DNA of 64,000 nt from Evansella tamaricis. GTDB taxonomy: Bacteria > Bacillota > Bacilli > Bacillales > Salisediminibacteriaceae. The notes beneath the pieces are model-generated. The model was not told where the DNA came from. It did not search any database and saw only the letters and a program-made list of their open reading frames with translations. The position numbers and the translations under genes are program-made. The stretch covers positions 1 to 64,000 of the forward strand of contig NZ_JAHQCS010000088.1 in assembly GCF_019042215.1 (NCBI RefSeq), read 5' to 3'. Of this stretch, positions 61,456 to 64,000 are shown in pieces (the first letter of the stretch is position 1; each line of letters opens with the position of its first letter).

Positions 61456-62256
61456 ATGAAGCGACTTGTTGATCTATCAATGTATATTCTAGCACTGCTA
61501 TGGGTAGTTCCATTAGCTTGGTTGGTTGTTACGGCCTTTCAGCCAAAAGAACTGGCCACATCCCTTTCTCCCCACTTTGTTTTCACATTAGATAACTTTC
61601 GTGATGCATGGGAAGCTGCACCATTTGTAACGTATTATATTAATACGTTTATTATTGTTTTTGGGATTTTGGCAGTTCAGCTTGTTACTGCTACTTTAGC
61701 AGCATACGCTTTTGCTAGATTAAATTTTTGGGGAAGAGATATTATTTTTATTCTTTTTCTTTTGCAGATTATGATTCCAGCAGACATTCTTATTTTTCCT
61801 AATTATAATATTTTGAGAGATTTGGGGATTCTTGATACAAAGTTAGGTATTATGATCCCGTATTTTGCCACGGCCTTTGGGATTTTTCTGCTAAGGCAAA
61901 CGTTTAAAACGATTCCGTTTGAATTGGACGAAGCGGCAAGACTAGATGGATGTAATTTGCTCCAAATTATTTGGAATGTGTACGTTCCTCTGGCGAAACC
62001 AACCTTTATTGCATTCGGTCTTGTGTCTGTCAGTCATCATTGGAGTAATTTTCTTTGGCCATTAATAGTTACCAATTCTGTAGATAATCGTCCACTGACG
62101 GTGGGATTGTCTATCTTCGCTAAATCGTTTGAAACCGGAGCACAGTGGGGGCAAGTAACCGCCGCAACTTTTATGGTAATCTTCCCTTTAATACTGGCTT
62201 TCTTTATCTTCCAAAAGCAATTCATCAGCAGTTTCATGCAATCAGGGATAAAGTGA
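61456..62256 (+). CDS. ugpE: ABC permease, UgpE-like
   Basis: It encodes 266 residues with six membrane segments. The EAA loop is IPFELDEAARLDGCNLLQII followed by WNVYVPLAKP. The ATG at 61456 follows AAGGAATGG, 13 bp after ugpA. It is the second channel subunit. Confidence 0.92.
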   Translation: MKRLVDLSMYILALLWVVPLAWLVVTAFQPKELATSLSPHFVFTLDNFRDAWEAAPFVTYYINTFIIVFGILAVQLVTATLAAYAFARLNFWGRDIIFILFLLQIMIPADILIFPNYNILRDLGILDTKLGIMIPYFATAFGIFLLRQTFKTIPFELDEAARLDGCNLLQIIWNVYVPLAKPTFIAFGLVSVSHHWSNFLWPLIVTNSVDNRPLTVGLSIFAKSFETGAQWGQVTAATFMVIFPLILAFFIFQKQFISSFMQSGIK

Positions 62257-62381
62257 ATTGAGGTTGAGGTGACAGATCTCCCTCGGAAAAAGTCTAGTTG
62301 TGTCATGGAAATCAATGTTTAATCCAAATCCTATAAAGTGTTGTGCCGCTTTATGGATAGGAATGTGATGGAGGGAAGGCT

Positions 62382-63179
62382 ATGCTATCATATGGAATTT
62401 CTACGTTTGCCACATTTGAAAAATCTGTGGAGCAAGGGATAGAAGAGCTAATTCGTAATGATTGGAAGTATATTGAGATTATGGCTGATGGACCTGGAGA
62501 AGAAATTCTCACTTGGTCAAGGGAGAAGCTTGCTATAATCAACAGATTAATAGAAAATGAGGGAGTCGAATTAGCAATTCATGCTCCCATTTTTACGATG
62601 GATTTAGGAAGTTCAGATAAAAAGATTCAAGAAAAATCCGAGTATATATTACAGAAGTGCTTTGCCATTGGAAATGTATTTAATAGTCCTTATGTTCTTA
62701 CGCACTTAGGAACTAATCAAGATATTTCTTTTGGTCTGGAACTTGCTAGTGAAAGAATCGATAAGCTATTGAACACTGATCCTGGAATGACATTAGTGAT
62801 TGAAAATGTTCCTCCCATGCCAACTTTATTAGGAACGAATGGAAATGAACTATTACAAGTGATTGATAAGGTAGGACATGAAAGACTTCGGGTAGCGTTT
62901 GATACAGGACATGCGAACATCGTTAGAACGCCTTCTGTTGCCCCCATTGAACAATTTATGGCATTGGAAAAATATATATCTGTTGTTCATATTAGTGATA
63001 ATAACGGTACTGATGACGACCATTACCAAGCTGGAAAAGGCAATTTCCCATGGGATAAGTGGATGAAGGAGTTACAACATATAAAACAAGATGTGAAATT
63101 ACTCATGGAAACGAAATCAATAGAAGAAGGCGCCGCTTCCAAAGAGTTTTTGGGGCAGGTCGGTTATCTCAGGGAATGA
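62382..63179 (+). CDS. Sugar-phosphate isomerase/epimerase-like TIM barrel
   Basis: It encodes 265 residues of the xylose-isomerase-like/AP-endonuclease 2 fold. ELAIHAPIFTMDLGS, YVLTHLGTNQD, TLVIENVPPMPTLLGTN, RVAFDTGHANIVR and VVHISDNNGTDDDHYQAGKG carry the metal ligands. It may act on a glycerophosphodiester or sugar phosphate brought in by the transporter. GAGGGAAGG precedes the ATG. A 125-bp gap separates it from ugpE. Confidence 0.88.
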   Translation: MLSYGISTFATFEKSVEQGIEELIRNDWKYIEIMADGPGEEILTWSREKLAIINRLIENEGVELAIHAPIFTMDLGSSDKKIQEKSEYILQKCFAIGNVFNSPYVLTHLGTNQDISFGLELASERIDKLLNTDPGMTLVIENVPPMPTLLGTNGNELLQVIDKVGHERLRVAFDTGHANIVRTPSVAPIEQFMALEKYISVVHISDNNGTDDDHYQAGKGNFPWDKWMKELQHIKQDVKLLMETKSIEEGAASKEFLGQVGYLRE

Positions 63180-63198
63180 CGTCGTCAAGAATAGAATG

Positions 63199-63234
63199 AA
63201 AAAAGCTCTTTATTACAGGATGTAACAAAGAGCT
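63199..63234 (-). terminator. Terminator of the right-edge gene
   Basis: AGCTCTTT-TTAC pairs with GTAA-AAAGAGCT. On the minus strand TTTTTT follows, so it ends the gene at 63261. It may also end the operon read from the left. Confidence 0.8.
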
Positions 63235-63260
63235 GATGAAACATAGATAAGATTACTTTA

Positions 63261-64000
63261 TCATACTCTCAACCAGGTGGAGGTGGATTCTAAAGTTGTT
63301 ACGTCCACCACTTGTGTGTATTTGTAAGTTTTTGGCCAGCTGCAGAAGATTGATTTTTTCGTAAACATCATTTTGGTAAACAAGGAATCAGGTTTTGCGG
63401 TCCACCCTCCACTGGGAACTAATTCAAACGTGACCTTATTGTCCGCACGTTTTACCGAATACTCTCCAGAGATAACGCCCATCCCTTCGTCCGCCGTGAT
63501 TTCGAACGTATCCTTCCATTCCCCTTTTTCTGAAAAATGAAGTAGATTTGGTATACCCCTTTTGAAAACTACCGAAAGTTGATGGTTCGTTTGCCTCAGA
63601 GAAATGTTCGTCAAAGCTCCACTCTCCGTAAATGCATATTCTACTTCCCCGTCGCAAACAACATTTTGATTTCCATTCATCGTATGTACTTCTAAAACAC
63701 TTGATCGCTGATTGGCGAATTCAAAGAGATGACAGTCATTGCTGTAACGAGTATAGGAACGCCACTGCCCATCCTTTGGCAGAGGAAATGGAAAATTAGC
63801 TGGCCGTATATTGTTTTCATCAATGGTAATAAGAAAGGTAGTGTTATACTTTCGAACAAAATCAAAATGATATAAATAGAATAAGGGTAAATAAGAAGGA
63901 TTTTCCGTGCTTGAGCCCACAGGAGCTAACAGATTTATTCCCCGTGATTTTTTCGTAGACTTTTCCGATAGGAACACATTTATGTTTCTGCCATATTTAT
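63261..64000 (-). CDS. Unknown protein, C-terminal part, runs off the window
   Basis: The frame is open to the window edge; a GTG at 63977 is available but the codons before it (K-Y-G-R-N-I-N) also fit the protein, so the gene most likely starts outside. The visible 246 residues are beta-rich (NISLRQTNHQLSVVFKRGIP, YSVKRADNKVTFELVPSGGW) with WRSYTRYSND and FCSWPKTYKY. This resembles the C-terminal beta domain of some polysaccharide lyases such as heparinase II/III-like proteins, but I cannot confirm that. Confidence 0.5.
   Translation of the reverse strand, partial: KYGRNINVFLSEKSTKKSRGINLLAPVGSSTENPSYLPLFYLYHFDFVRKYNTTFLITIDENNIRPANFPFPLPKDGQWRSYTRYSNDCHLFEFANQRSSVLEVHTMNGNQNVVCDGEVEYAFTESGALTNISLRQTNHQLSVVFKRGIPNLLHFSEKGEWKDTFEITADEGMGVISGEYSVKRADNKVTFELVPSGGWTAKPDSLFTKMMFTKKSIFCSWPKTYKYTQVVDVTTLESTSTWLRV

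Overview
The window comes from the chromosome of a low-GC, endospore-forming member of the Bacillaceae. The evidence is a spoVS gene, a YjcZ-type spore peptide gene, Bacillus-style ribosome binding sites (AGGAGG), frequent TTG and GTG starts, a TnrA/GlnR box, a NagR (dre) operator and several intergenic repeat families typical of Bacillaceae. I cannot fix the genus. No rRNA, tRNA, CRISPR array, complete insertion sequence or prophage was seen.

Layout. 0-4.7 kb: a doubly truncated hemolysin/CorC remnant, small membrane-protein genes and an exact 52-bp tandem array (3945-4640). 4.9-7.9 kb: an ABC-2 exporter pair divergent from a MerR/TipAS regulator with a dyad between its -35 and -10. 8-16 kb: single genes (ASCH, YjcZ, SH3 lipoprotein, RelE/ParE-like, MBL hydrolase, DUF2200, lipoprotein, DUF1697). 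Among them is the most unusual gene of the window, 12652-13701: an HTH domain fused to a degenerate F1-ATPase beta-subunit-like domain that has lost its P-loop. 16-20 kb: an RsbR-like STAS protein, then small genes (phosphotransferase, deoxyribosyltransferase-like, P-loop kinase, lipoprotein). 20.5-23.3 kb: a PBP4-type carboxypeptidase and a Gfo/Idh/MocA oxidoreductase.

23.6-29.7 kb is an amino-sugar and cell-wall recycling cluster (nagA-nagB-nagR-murQ-PTS EIICB-TIM barrel) with a NagR operator in front. 30-33 kb holds antibiotic-modification-like single genes and a decayed ORF. 33.6-43.7 kb is a nitrate assimilation and siroheme cluster: MFS transporter, nirB, nirD, nasC, a TrpD2-like gene overlapping nasC, then SUMT, sirB and sirC, preceded by a perfect TnrA/GlnR box. 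It lacks a nasB-type electron-transfer subunit.

44-48 kb is an array of very small unrelated genes, including a decayed sigma factor fused to a lipoprotein gene and a toxin-antitoxin pair whose toxin is frameshifted. These genes, and those at 1-2 kb and 17-20 kb, are separated by a shared degenerate boundary motif (core AACGCACGCCGTT and variants) whose polarity follows the gene, which suggests a cassette-like origin. 48-57 kb: SDR, DUF3231, serine hydrolase, spoVS, pentapeptide-repeat protein, amidase, methyltransferase and DUF4256 genes. 57.7-63.2 kb: an operon for uptake of a glycerol-3-phosphate-type substrate (HAD phosphatase, GlpP antiterminator, substrate-binding lipoprotein, two permeases, TIM-barrel isomerase) without its own ATPase. 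A partial unknown gene runs off the right edge.

At least five dispersed repeat families were found: the 57-bp-module element, the GAAAAAGTGG hairpin, the TGTCTAGCTCC element, the GCTGGGAC...GTCCCAGC element and the cassette-boundary motif.
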